NCBI GenBank assembly: GCA_032716605.1
Contig: CM064492.1
Location: 55,040,364-55,104,363 of the forward strand
Source: Paralithodes platypus
Lineage: Eukaryota; Arthropoda; Malacostraca; Decapoda; Lithodidae
Length of the DNA: 64,000 bases
Direction: 5' to 3'
Below the pieces are notes generated by a model, which was not told where the DNA came from, searched no databases, and was given only the letters and a program-made list of their open reading frames with translations. Of the stretch, positions 11,281 to 19,849 are shown piece after piece. A program made the position numbers and the translations under genes. The stretch's first letter is position 1, and the number at the start of each line of letters is the position of its first letter.

Positions 11281-13902
11281 ATGGCTACCTTGGCCCCAGT
11301 CTTTGCTTTATGCACTACCCCCACCTGTGCCGGTATCCCTATTTTTGCGCATACTCTTTGCATAAAGTGTGTTAAATGTCTAGACCGTTCAAGGGGTCTG
11401 GGGGTTATGGGTAATTGTTCCTTTTGCTCCCAATTAGCTGTTAAGGTCCTATGCGACAATGATAAGACCGCAGCGGTCGCGTTAAGAGAAGTTAGGCAAC
11501 AGATGTCAGCATACACTACGGTTGTAGCTCATAAGTCACTTCAATGTGACAACGTCCCTCTTTGGGATAGACTGCTTTTTGAACACCCTCCCCCTAAACG
11601 TTCCTCTCGAGTCACTAGTCATAAGCCGGCGGAGACTGGTCAGGGTTCTGTGTCTTCTGCTGCTACTCCGAAACGTCCAAGAGAGCCTACACCCCCGGCG
11701 TCCGCCTCCTCGTCTCGGGCGAGATCTCGGTCTAGGTCACCTCTCAGACGCCAGTCATCTAGTCTTGCCTCTTCACCATCGAGTAAGAAGAGTAGGACGG
11801 AAAGTTCCACCAGTGGTCACGGCGATGAATCCTCCAAATCAAAGAGTAGTTCACGGTCACACCGTAGCCATAAATCTTCCAAAAAGGATTCCCATAAACG
11901 AAAGACCTCCCTACATTCGCCAGCTTCTAGTGCTTCTCATCGTACCTCTACCCCAGACAGAGTTTGTGTTAGGTCCCAAGGGTCCAGTACGGTGCCTGTC
12001 CCTCAAGAGGATTTACCTATTAATATTTTAACCCTGGAATTGGAGAGTTCAGGGGGTTCAGTGATTGAGAATGTTTCAGACTCTCAAGAGAGTGTAGGCC
12101 AGGGCCTCGGTGTTTGGCGATTTTCTCGGCCAGGGTCTGACCACCCACTTCCGACTCAAACTAGTCACACAGTAGCTGACGTCCACAGGGACGCGGCGAT
12201 CCCATCCTCTATTCCTGACTTATCTTGGCAGCAAGGTACCCCAGCTTCGGCGGGATCTTCTCAGGAGGATCAGGAGGAGAAAGACGAGGTTTCAGTAATT
12301 TCGGAGATGGAAGGGCAAGAGTCAGGTTCAGGCTTAGACGCCGCGCAGGATATTAATGCTTCACCAGGAAGTTCATCATCAACTCAATTTGTCACTGCGC
12401 AGGAAATTGATGGGCTAGTTAGTCATGCTTTATCTAAATTTTTTGGCCAACAACAGGAAACTCCCACAGTGGACTTGAGGGCTCCCACGACAAGTTCTAC
12501 GGTACGGCCTCTGATGACTTCTCTTGCTTTATCTAAGATCCCTAACCCCCCCACTCTGTCACCATCAGTGGTTACTAGGCCGGCTACGGCGGCATTGACC
12601 ACTTCCAATGTAAGGGTTATAACGGATGTCAATCCACCCCCTCTAGACAAGGCGCCTCTCAGAAAGGTAGCTATGCCCTTGCTTTACGGACCAGACGAGT
12701 CATGGGTCCTTTTGACCCCCACTAAACCAGAGCTCGCCCAACCTACCTTGTCAGGGGAACTCCCAGTACCGCGTGAGTGGGTCATCCAGGGCAATAAATC
12801 AAAGAAATTAAGGGCCTTGGATATTTTGGGAAATGTACTAGACGTCAATATAAAGGCTATACCTAGTTATTATCACCAAGACTATTTTGTGTATGCTACT
12901 AAGCCAGCTTTACCCCCTGCCTCAGCTTCAAAATTGTTTTCAGACTGGTCTAAGCTGGATGGGTTTAATGACATTAAGACTCTGTCAGCTCTCACTCCTG
13001 AACTTGATTTACAAACCGTCACAGACGAAGCAGCTAATCCAGTCTTGAAGGTGGGGCAGTTGGGTCCAGGACCTTGGGTGGATTGGGAGACAGAGGCTCA
13101 AAACTTTGCAACCACATTTACTTCCAAATCTTCCCACCAGATCCCTCAAGATACTCATTCGTGGTTCTCCATGCCGGTAGGTTCTGCCGGCGGAGTCCCG
13201 TCAGCTTTGTTTTCTTTCCTAGCTGCCCCTAAACTTAATCTTTGTGAGCTAAAAGACCCTTTCACTACCCCTACCCCAACTCACCTAGACCGAGAATTTA
13301 GGCTAAGGGGGAAAGCTTTTCGCCTGTTCTCTCAATACATAGTGTCTCAACAGGTAGCTAAGTCTTTACTTCGGTCCACTCAGGCAATCGCAGACGCGGA
13401 TGCCAGAAGATCGGTTGAATTATCCCGGCGACTGCTTCTCCAGTCGTCAATCCAATCTCTGGGTGACATACGCACCGCCTTGCTTGAGGCGGTACGAGCA
13501 AGAAAAGATCTCAGAATGTCTTTAGTTCGCAAACTGCCTGATCGCATTGCGAATCAGGTGGTCATGTCACCAGTGCTTACTCCCTCTTTAATGTCCCCTG
13601 AAGTGTGGCGAACGGTGTTTAATATGGCGCAGGCCTTTAAACACAGTCCCACCCCTTCTAAGAAACCTGCCTTTAACTTCCCCATACCCAGGCCAACCGC
13701 TAAAGCTCAGCCGGGGGGATCTAAGCCCTTTCTTCCGCCTAAGTCCTCCCACTCCACCCAAGGTCAGTACAGGCATAGACAGAGTAGGTTTTCAGGTCAG
13801 AGAGGACGCGGCCATAATAAGCCAGGTCAGGGCCAGTCTTCGGCCAACACCAGCCAGCCGGCGAAGCGTCCAGCACCACCAACCCCACCATCAAAAAACT
13901 AA
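11281..13902 (+). CDS. DIRS gag-like protein (ORF1), intact
   Basis: 873 residues. It is the predicted nucleic-acid-binding structural protein of the element, forming the particle in which reverse transcription occurs; this is known for gag-like ORFs in general, not shown here. Residues 11-52 hold a Cys/His cluster (C-x4-C, then H-x2-C-x2-C-x2-C, and C-x2-C) resembling a treble-clef or RING-type zinc site. It is conserved in B, D and divergent C. Residues about 140-200 are rich in Ser/Arg/Lys with SRARSRSRS. The central part (about 380-780) is the best conserved between families. The C-terminal 100 residues are basic, Gln/Gly/Pro-rich, with RGRGHNK. The start is chosen at ATG 11281 because MATLAPVFALC is shared with A2, B and D. 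The TAA at 13900-13902 lies 17 bases before the ORF2 frame opens. Confidence 0.85.
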   Translation: MATLAPVFALCTTPTCAGIPIFAHTLCIKCVKCLDRSRGLGVMGNCSFCSQLAVKVLCDNDKTAAVALREVRQQMSAYTTVVAHKSLQCDNVPLWDRLLFEHPPPKRSSRVTSHKPAETGQGSVSSAATPKRPREPTPPASASSSRARSRSRSPLRRQSSSLASSPSSKKSRTESSTSGHGDESSKSKSSSRSHRSHKSSKKDSHKRKTSLHSPASSASHRTSTPDRVCVRSQGSSTVPVPQEDLPINILTLELESSGGSVIENVSDSQESVGQGLGVWRFSRPGSDHPLPTQTSHTVADVHRDAAIPSSIPDLSWQQGTPASAGSSQEDQEEKDEVSVISEMEGQESGSGLDAAQDINASPGSSSSTQFVTAQEIDGLVSHALSKFFGQQQETPTVDLRAPTTSSTVRPLMTSLALSKIPNPPTLSPSVVTRPATAALTTSNVRVITDVNPPPLDKAPLRKVAMPLLYGPDESWVLLTPTKPELAQPTLSGELPVPREWVIQGNKSKKLRALDILGNVLDVNIKAIPSYYHQDYFVYATKPALPPASASKLFSDWSKLDGFNDIKTLSALTPELDLQTVTDEAANPVLKVGQLGPGPWVDWETEAQNFATTFTSKSSHQIPQDTHSWFSMPVGSAGGVPSALFSFLAAPKLNLCELKDPFTTPTPTHLDREFRLRGKAFRLFSQYIVSQQVAKSLLRSTQAIADADARRSVELSRRLLLQSSIQSLGDIRTALLEAVRARKDLRMSLVRKLPDRIANQVVMSPVLTPSLMSPEVWRTVFNMAQAFKHSPTPSKKPAFNFPIPRPTAKAQPGGSKPFLPPKSSHSTQGQYRHRQSRFSGQRGRGHNKPGQGQSSANTSQPAKRPAPPTPPSKN

Positions 13903-13919
13903 AGTCTCTCTCACTCCCG

Positions 13920-15824
13920 GTGCCAACCTTGAGGCCGGCGGACCCGAGGGAAGTACAGCCGGCGAACCCTTGTCTGCTAACTGGGTCGTTCCGAATGTGT
14001 CACCAAGCATGGCCGTTAAACACTTGGGCACGGATGGTGGCACGCAAAGGCATCACTTGGCAGTGGCTCCGGCGACCTCGCTTACGTCAGCCGACAACGG
14101 CGAATTTTGTTTCTTTAGAGGTGGAGTCGCTGGTCCAGGAAATGATTGCCAAGAATGTCATCATCCCGGTCCCCCCAAATTACCCTGTATTCATGTCCAA
14201 ACTATTTTTGGTTCCCAAAAGGGACAGTGTTCAGATGAGACCGGTCGTAGACCTGTCTTATCTGAACCTATATATTCACAACGAGTCTTTCCGAATGTTA
14301 ACAGTACACCAAATCAGGCTAACACTTCCGCCGGGAGGTTGGATGTGTTCACTAGACCTGACAGACGCCTATTGGCACGTATCGGTCAACAAAAGATTTC
14401 AAAGGTTTTTGGCCTTACGGATCAGGCACCAAAATTTTGTTTTTCAACGGATGCCATTCGGTTTGAACCTAGCACCTCGATTATTCACGAAATTAGTCCG
14501 GCAAGCCCTGATGCCGTTGTTAAAACAAGGAATCAGAGTGTTGTGGTACCTAGACGACTGGCTGGTGGTGGCAGAGACACAACAATTATGCATCAAACAT
14601 GTCAACATAATTTTAAATCATGTCAAAACTCTAGGGTTCAAGGTAAATCTGGTAAAGTCAAACCTTGTTCCCTCACGAGTAATTCAGTGGATAGGGCTGG
14701 TCTGGGACACGGCCGCTCTCACTCTGAGTCAGAGTGTGGACAATCGCAACAGGTTTCGCAGGAAACTGTTCATGTTTCTTCACAGTCTGACTACGACGCG
14801 GAGGGTCTGGGAGTCTCTGGTCGGCTCTCTCAACTGGATTCAACTAACTGTCATGTTGGGCCGGTTGAAAGTAAAACGTTTAATATTGGAAGGCAACAAA
14901 TATTTCCCGCTCTTACCGGCGGGCAAATTATGGCCCATCCCGAAATTAATCCACACCTTACTAGCGGTCTGGGCAAAGAGGGAAACGTTGCACTCAATAA
15001 TGTCATGGACCTCTCCTCCACCAACGGTATGGGTAGACACGGATGCGTCAGGCACAATAGGGTGGGGATTTCAGTCAAATCAGGGGCACCAGGGTCAGGG
15101 GCTTTGGTCCCACTTAGAAATCTCTCACATCAATGTCAAAGAATTACTAGTCCCCTTGTATTTCCTTCAGGCTCACGGCCCTGCGTTACGGGGCAAGTCG
15201 GTGGCCTTCAGAATGGACAATCTGAACGCAGTTCACTGTATTCAGAAACAGGGATCAACGAGGTCAAGGAGGTTGCTAAACGTGTCAGAAGAGATTTTTA
15301 CTCTAGCCAACAGACTAGACATTTATCTTCACGCATCTTATCTCCCAGGCGTAGCGAACGTCTGGGCAGACGCTCTGTCCCGGAGACAGAGCACGACAGT
15401 AGAATGGGAGCTCAAGCAACCCATTTTCAACCTAATGATTGCAGAGCTCTCCCATCCACAATTGGATCTGTTTGCATCCGAGGAGACTCACAAACTCCCT
15501 CTATACCTCACCCGCCGGACGAAAACGCCGGCAGGGGGGCCAGACGCCCTAGTGACAGACTGGAACAGATGGAGCTCCATCTATCTGTTTCCGCCGCCAG
15601 ATGCGTCACTAATGTGCCACGTAGTGAACAAACTACGAGATTATCGAGGCTTAGTCTCACTAATCGCGCCCCTATGGCCGGCGCAGTTGTGGTACCAGCA
15701 ATTGAAAACGTGGTGCCCGCACCCGGTGTCGCTCCCGGTCGGGTATTTCCACTTAGACACGATTGGCAACCTAGCGACCTCGCTGACTTTTGCATTATGG
15801 ACATTCAGGAGGCCAAGTGGCTAG
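13920..15824 (+). CDS. DIRS reverse transcriptase / RNase H (ORF2), intact
   Basis: 634 codons in a frame different from gag and from YR. Reverse transcriptase: SLDLTDAY (Asp146) and YLDD (Tyr210, Asp212-213), with MPFGLNLAP between them. RNase H: VDTDASG (Asp373), SHINVKEL (Glu408), FRMDN (Asp433) and NVWADALS (Asp484), so the D-E-D-D set is complete. Residues 514-634 form the extra C-terminal domain usual in DIRS, often called Dam methyltransferase-like, with LDLFAS, LFPPPDAS and APLWPAQLWY; I cannot confirm a methyltransferase active site. The open frame begins with a GTG at 13920 and the first ATG is residue 26, so initiation may use gag-coupled recoding or a spliced RNA. The last part overlaps YR. 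Copies B, C and D carry the same gene in damaged form. Confidence 0.88.
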   Translation: MPTLRPADPREVQPANPCLLTGSFRMCHQAWPLNTWARMVARKGITWQWLRRPRLRQPTTANFVSLEVESLVQEMIAKNVIIPVPPNYPVFMSKLFLVPKRDSVQMRPVVDLSYLNLYIHNESFRMLTVHQIRLTLPPGGWMCSLDLTDAYWHVSVNKRFQRFLALRIRHQNFVFQRMPFGLNLAPRLFTKLVRQALMPLLKQGIRVLWYLDDWLVVAETQQLCIKHVNIILNHVKTLGFKVNLVKSNLVPSRVIQWIGLVWDTAALTLSQSVDNRNRFRRKLFMFLHSLTTTRRVWESLVGSLNWIQLTVMLGRLKVKRLILEGNKYFPLLPAGKLWPIPKLIHTLLAVWAKRETLHSIMSWTSPPPTVWVDTDASGTIGWGFQSNQGHQGQGLWSHLEISHINVKELLVPLYFLQAHGPALRGKSVAFRMDNLNAVHCIQKQGSTRSRRLLNVSEEIFTLANRLDIYLHASYLPGVANVWADALSRRQSTTVEWELKQPIFNLMIAELSHPQLDLFASEETHKLPLYLTRRTKTPAGGPDALVTDWNRWSSIYLFPPPDASLMCHVVNKLRDYRGLVSLIAPLWPAQLWYQQLKTWCPHPVSLPVGYFHLDTIGNLATSLTFALWTFRRPSG

Positions 15825-16777
15825 CACCATACGGTAGAGATGTGACCAATAAATTATTAAATCAATATACTCAGTCTACGAAACGACAGTATCACTCACA
15901 TTGGCAAGCCTTTACTTCTTGGATCATCAGAACAGAACAGACTGTGCCATCAGTAGCTTTAGTTTTCAATTATTTAAATTATCTGTTTAAGCAGAAACAT
16001 TTATCTGTGGTAACGTTAAAAAATCACTTAACTGCGATTAGAGTGCCCTTTTTAGACCTTACAGGTCTCTCCATACCGGTGGCGGAGGAAACAGGTTTTA
16101 TGAGAGCTTGTTTTAAACTCCGCCCACCTCCCCGTCAGCTCATGCCTACTTGGTCTCTGGACAAAGCTTTGTCTTTACTTCACTCTCGTCTGTACCAAAA
16201 TACTGCAGATTTTGCATTACTCTTAAAAAAGGCTGTTTTCCTTTTGGCTTTGGCCACCGGGAACAGAGTGTCTGAGCTGGCGGCGATGAGCAACACACCT
16301 AATTGCCTTAGGTTTGGTAGACTTAATGAATGTATTTACATTGCACCTTCCCCGGGATTTGTAGCCAAGAATGAGCACAGTGCACACGTGTTTTCTGAGT
16401 TCACGGTGCCGGCGTTAAAAAGGGGAAAGGTGCATCATAATCTATGTCCAGTGCAAGCTCTAACCAAATATTTGAGAGTAGCTCCTCTAAACCCCCAAGG
16501 TGCTTTATGGGTAGCAAGTACGGGTAAACGCTTACTGAAACGGCGATTAGCCTCTCTTCTGGTCGAAGTCATTAAAGAGAGTAATCCCGGCGTTGTGGGT
16601 CGGGCCCACGATTTACGCAAATGGGCAGCCTCTTTACGTTTCCTGAAATTTTTTTCAGTAGAAGATATTGCGTCCACTCAGTTGTGGGCGTCTAATCATA
16701 CGTTTTTGTCTAGATACTTGTCAGTTGCTCTAGATAAACCTTCCTTACCATGTATAGCTTTAAGGCAGAGGGTCTAG
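13970..16777 (+). CDS. DIRS tyrosine recombinase (ORF3) with long upstream open frame over RT
   Basis: The frame is open for 935 codons, but only the last ~330 (from about 15770) are recognisable as tyrosine recombinase. Catalytic set: Arg766 in GNRVSEL, His880 and Arg883 in AHDLRKW, His910 in NHTF and Tyr916 in SRYL. An N-terminal SAM-like core-binding part (QYTQSTKRQY, LTVVTL-type helices) precedes it at about 620-720. The enzyme joins the circular cDNA to the target without short duplications, which fits the ATY joints seen here. Codons 1-600 overlap the RT/RNase H gene in another frame, read as a low-complexity Ser/Gly/Arg-rich protein, and are open in divergent C as well. The true start is unknown; a start near 15690-15790 or a spliced fusion are alternatives. 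Confidence 0.8.
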   Translation: MSANWVVPNVSPSMAVKHLGTDGGTQRHHLAVAPATSLTSADNGEFCFFRGGVAGPGNDCQECHHPGPPKLPCIHVQTIFGSQKGQCSDETGRRPVLSEPIYSQRVFPNVNSTPNQANTSAGRLDVFTRPDRRLLARIGQQKISKVFGLTDQAPKFCFSTDAIRFEPSTSIIHEISPASPDAVVKTRNQSVVVPRRLAGGGRDTTIMHQTCQHNFKSCQNSRVQGKSGKVKPCSLTSNSVDRAGLGHGRSHSESECGQSQQVSQETVHVSSQSDYDAEGLGVSGRLSQLDSTNCHVGPVESKTFNIGRQQIFPALTGGQIMAHPEINPHLTSGLGKEGNVALNNVMDLSSTNGMGRHGCVRHNRVGISVKSGAPGSGALVPLRNLSHQCQRITSPLVFPSGSRPCVTGQVGGLQNGQSERSSLYSETGINEVKEVAKRVRRDFYSSQQTRHLSSRILSPRRSERLGRRSVPETEHDSRMGAQATHFQPNDCRALPSTIGSVCIRGDSQTPSIPHPPDENAGRGARRPSDRLEQMELHLSVSAARCVTNVPRSEQTTRLSRLSLTNRAPMAGAVVVPAIENVVPAPGVAPGRVFPLRHDWQPSDLADFCIMDIQEAKWLAPYGRDVTNKLLNQYTQSTKRQYHSHWQAFTSWIIRTEQTVPSVALVFNYLNYLFKQKHLSVVTLKNHLTAIRVPFLDLTGLSIPVAEETGFMRACFKLRPPPRQLMPTWSLDKALSLLHSRLYQNTADFALLLKKAVFLLALATGNRVSELAAMSNTPNCLRFGRLNECIYIAPSPGFVAKNEHSAHVFSEFTVPALKRGKVHHNLCPVQALTKYLRVAPLNPQGALWVASTGKRLLKRRLASLLVEVIKESNPGVVGRAHDLRKWAASLRFLKFFSVEDIASTQLWASNHTFLSRYLSVALDKPSLPCIALRQRV

Positions 16778-16866
16778 GTGGCCCTGCAGTCACTTTTGTT
16801 TATTTTCAAGGGAAAGGGGGGGGGGGGGGGGTGCAGTCAGTTGACATAGGACACCCTAGACCCCGC
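16765..16866 (+). promoter_or_regulatory. Hairpin with G-tract at the end of YR
   Basis: GGTCTAGGTGGCC at 16771-16783 contains the YR stop TAG and can pair with GGACACCCTAGACC at about 16849-16864. The loop contains a run of about 16 G. The same arrangement is present in A2 (23444-23540), B (29775-29862) and D (52870-52960). Divergent C keeps the C/G-tract at 37718-37736. A role in 3'-end formation or a G-quadruplex is possible but inferred. Confidence 0.55.
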
Positions 16867-17340
16867 CAGAGTGTGAGAGCTGTGATACAATTTATGGTTA
16901 ATGTGATATGAAAATTTCTCAGCGAGAAATTGTGCTAGTACAATGTTAGTACAAAACAACGGGGTTGTTATAGTAGTTTTAGCTGCGAAAGCAATTTAAT
17001 ATTAAAACAGTGGAGATCTTTTGCAATTTATCTCCACGATTATTTTGGGGTTTATTATGTGCACATATAAACTGATAACTTGTTATTTTTGTCACCACTC
17101 GTTGAGTGGGGTGCCTTTGTAACTACAGATCTGTTCACAGAATCTTCAGAGTTACCCATTTTTTGTCAGGCAGGCTTCTTTGAAGCACGCACCTGCCTGA
17201 ACCCCTTTCTTGTATATATCCGGCCTACGCCTTATTAAATATATTTTCAAAAGTAAGAATACTATGTGGTTGTTTTTATTATCTGCTTTTCTAGAGTTAT
17301 GATATGATTACGAATGTCCCCCTCCAGTCTTAGAAATCAG
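16867..17340 (+). other. 3' untranslated region of A
   Basis: Non-coding. It contains a self-complementary TTTCTCAGCGAGAAA hairpin at about 16915, AGGCTTCTTTGAAGCACGC (self-complementary around TTTGAAG) at about 17175, and AT-rich sequence. Blocks are shared with A2, B and D at the matching place. No ORF of interest. Confidence 0.6.
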
Positions 17341-17450
17341 GCATGTTCGTCAATGATGGAGGGGCCACTAATAAATTATAGGTTTGACTCCTGTAAGGAG
17401 ATAAAGAAAACCTAATATTTAGTAGTGGCCCCGTAATCATTGACGACTGG
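17341..17450 (+). repeat. Internal complementary region (ICR) of A
   Basis: It reads GGCATGTTCGTCAATGATGG to CCACTAATA (complement of the left terminus), then AAT, then TATAGGTTTGACTCC to GGCCCCGTAATCATTGACGA (complement of the right terminus). It thus bridges both element ends in one sequence, the hallmark of DIRS1-type elements, where it serves as splint for circularisation of the cDNA. The junction predicts the circle joint CCTATA-ATT-TATTAG. Confidence 0.92.
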
Positions 17451-17517
17451 GGCCCTCCCGACCATCCCCTTCCCATTCGTTGATGTATTGAGGATTTTGG
17501 TTTACTTGATATGTCAG

Positions 17518-17865
17518 TGAAGGAAGAATGACGCCTGAATCAGCGTCTGGTCAAAGATCCACACAAGTACATCCACGATATGATGGAAAGCTTATTGGAT
17601 AGTTATTCTTATTTTCTTTTTGTTTTTATTTTTTACGAAGTTTTTTCGTAGTGAGAACCCAATTCATAATGACTGAAGCCATGAGTGAGGTCGCGTGCGC
17701 TCATGATGAAGGCTCCTCAGTTTTTTAAATGCTCTGCGCGGTAGATTCAAACTACGGCGGATTAGTGTTTGAAGAGGATGCCTTATGTAATAGGCATGTT
17801 CGTCAATGATTACGGGGCCACTACTAAATATTAGGTTTTATCTCCTTACAGGAGTCAAACCTATA
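17518..17865 (+). repeat. Right ITR of A
   Basis: Inverted copy of the left ITR with a right-specific outer extension (CCGTAATCATTGACG, then AATATTAGGTTTT...CCTATA). The last base is 17865, followed by ATC. Sequence 17451-17517 between ICR and ITR is shared by all copies and carries no gene. Confidence 0.9.
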
Positions 17866-17868
17866 ATC

Positions 17869-19849
17869 TAGGTGATCATGCTGACACCTGTTGGATATGG
17901 TTTTCTCGGCTTTTCAAAGCCATTGAAACAATGCTGTCTGTTTGTTTGGTCTTTCCCTCCCGGCGACCTTTTTACAAAGAGGTCTGGGGCAGGTATAATT
18001 GGTTTGACATTGCATATAAAACCCGGCGGTTGTACCTTCGGGTGGTTATATTAACGGATTTGCGATTCGCGATAATTTGCCAAACAATTGATTGATACAA
18101 TAGGGTATCACGGCCTTCAAGACGGCGATCTATGAGGGCTTCTGGGAGAAGCCGGATTAGAGATTGAGATAGGCTTAGACTTTTTATGGGATAAAAAGAT
18201 GCCGGAATCTTACTAGTGTTTCAAGTGTAAAGGGATACTTGAAAGACTTCATCTTTAATAAAGATATGCTTCATCTTTATGAGGATTCAGAAGATATGCT
18301 TCATCTTTATGAGGATTCAGAAGATATGCTTAATTCTTTTGGACAGGTAAAGATATGCTGAAATCTTTAATAAGCCATTGAAACAATGCTGTTTGTTTGT
18401 TTAGTCTTTCCCTCCCGGCGACCTTTTTACAAAGAGGTCTGGGGCAGGTACAATGGGACATTGCATATAAAACCCGGCGGTTGTACCTTCGGGTGGTTAT
18501 ATTAACTGATTTGCAATTCGCGATAATTTGCCAAACAATTGATTGATAAAATAGGGTATCACGGCCTTCAAGACGGCGATCTATGAGGGCTTCTGGGAGA
18601 AGCCGGATTAGAGATTAAGATAGGCTTAGACTTTTTATGGGATAAAAAAATGCCGGAATCTTACTAGTGTTTCAAGTGTAAAGGGATACTTGAAAGACTT
18701 CATCTTTAATAAAGATATGCTTCATCTTTATGAGGATTCAGAAGATATGCTTAATTCTTTTGGACAGGTAAAGATATGCTGAAATCTTTAATAAGCCATT
18801 GAAACAATGCTGTTTGTTTGTTTGGTCTTTCCCTCCCGGCGACCTTTTTACAAAGAGGTCTGGGGCAGGTACAATGGGTTTGACATTGCATATAAAACCC
18901 GGCGGTTGTACCTTCGGGTGGTTATATTAACTGATTTGCAATTCGCGATAATTTGCCAAACAATTGATTGATACAATAGGGTATCACAGCCTTCAAGACG
19001 GCGATCTATGAGGGCTTCTGGGAGAAGCCGGATTAGAGATTAAGATAGGCTTAGACTTTTTATGGGATAAAAAGATGCCGGAATCTTACTAGTGTTTCAA
19101 GTGTAAAGGGATACTTGAAAAACTTCATCTTTAATAAAGATATGCTTCATCTTTATGAGGATTCAGAAGATATGCTTAATTCTTTTGGACAGGTAAAGAT
19201 ATGCTGAAATCTTTAATAAGCCATTGAAACAATGCTGTTTGTTTGTTTGGTCTTTCCCTCCCGGCGACCTTTTTACAAAGAGGTCTGGGGCAGGTACAAT
19301 GGGTTTGACATTGCATATAAAACCCGGCGGTTGTACCTTCGGGTGGTTATATTAACTGATTTGCAATTCGCGATAATTTGCCAAACAATTGATTGATACA
19401 ATAGGGTATCACGGCCTTCAAGACGGCGATCTATGAGGGCTTCTGGGAGAAGCCGGATTAGAGATTAAGATAGGCTTAGACTTTTTATGGGATAAAAAGA
19501 TGCCGGAATCTTACTAGTGTTTCAAGTGTAAAGGGATACTTGAAAGACTTCATCTTTAATAAAGATATGCTTCATCTTTATGAGGATTCAGAAGATATGC
19601 TTAAATCTTCTGGACAGGTAAAGATATGCTGAAATCTTTAATATGAAACTAAAGGAAAACGAAAAGTAGTGGTGGAGTGCTACGGTTCGTTGACCGGCGG
19701 TTTTGTGGCACATATTTTGTACCATTTTTTGGGTGTAACCCTATGAGCATTAATCCCCGGAAATTTCTCTTTCCAGGGCGGAGTACCGGTGTTGCACCAG
19801 GTGACCAGGTAGTTCCCGGGGGCGGGGTAGTTTTCCCCCAGTCTCTGTC
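17869..19849 (+). repeat. A2 leader with four tandem ~425-bp repeats
   Basis: Units begin with CCATTGAAACAATGCTG at 17920, 18375, 18796 and 19221, and the last ends near 19643. Lengths are about 455, 421, 425 and 425. The first is longer because a ~27-bp piece (ATATGCTTCATCTTTATGAG) is itself doubled. Each unit has CCCGGCGACC, CCCGGCGGTTGTACC and the hairpin region of the leader in altered form (TATCACGGCCTTCAAGACGG). After the array come ATGAGCATTAATCC and the acceptor-like CTCTTTCCAG (19767-19776). Nothing codes here. This is a local amplification of a unit present once or twice in other copies. Confidence 0.85.

Larger units (their letters stand above)
8580..17865 (+). mobile_element. DIRS element A, complete and possibly autonomous
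   Basis: Full DIRS1-like retrotransposon of 9286 bp. Order: left ITR (8580-8887), leader (8888-11280), gag (11281-13902), RT/RNase H (13920-15824), YR (to 16777), 3' UTR, ICR (17341-17450), right ITR (17518-17865). Flanks are ATT (8577-8579) and ATC (17866-17868); removal restores CAGTT-ATC-TAGGTG in A2. The ITRs differ by only a few bases and share the hairpin variant GACGCTGATTCAGGCGTC. All three ORFs are uninterrupted. The only visible damage is a 620-bp TTAA element in the leader (9913-10532), which lies within the putative leader intron. It is the best reference copy in the window. Confidence 0.92.

Noticed and set aside
13970..16777. A single 935-residue multidomain protein
   Set aside because: Only the last third resembles a known domain; the rest overlaps RT. 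I keep it as an open frame of interest, not as a proven long protein.
17920..19643. CRISPR-like array
   Set aside because: Units are ~425 bp, contiguous and without spacers, and the sequence is DIRS leader. It is a tandem duplication in a eukaryotic repeat.
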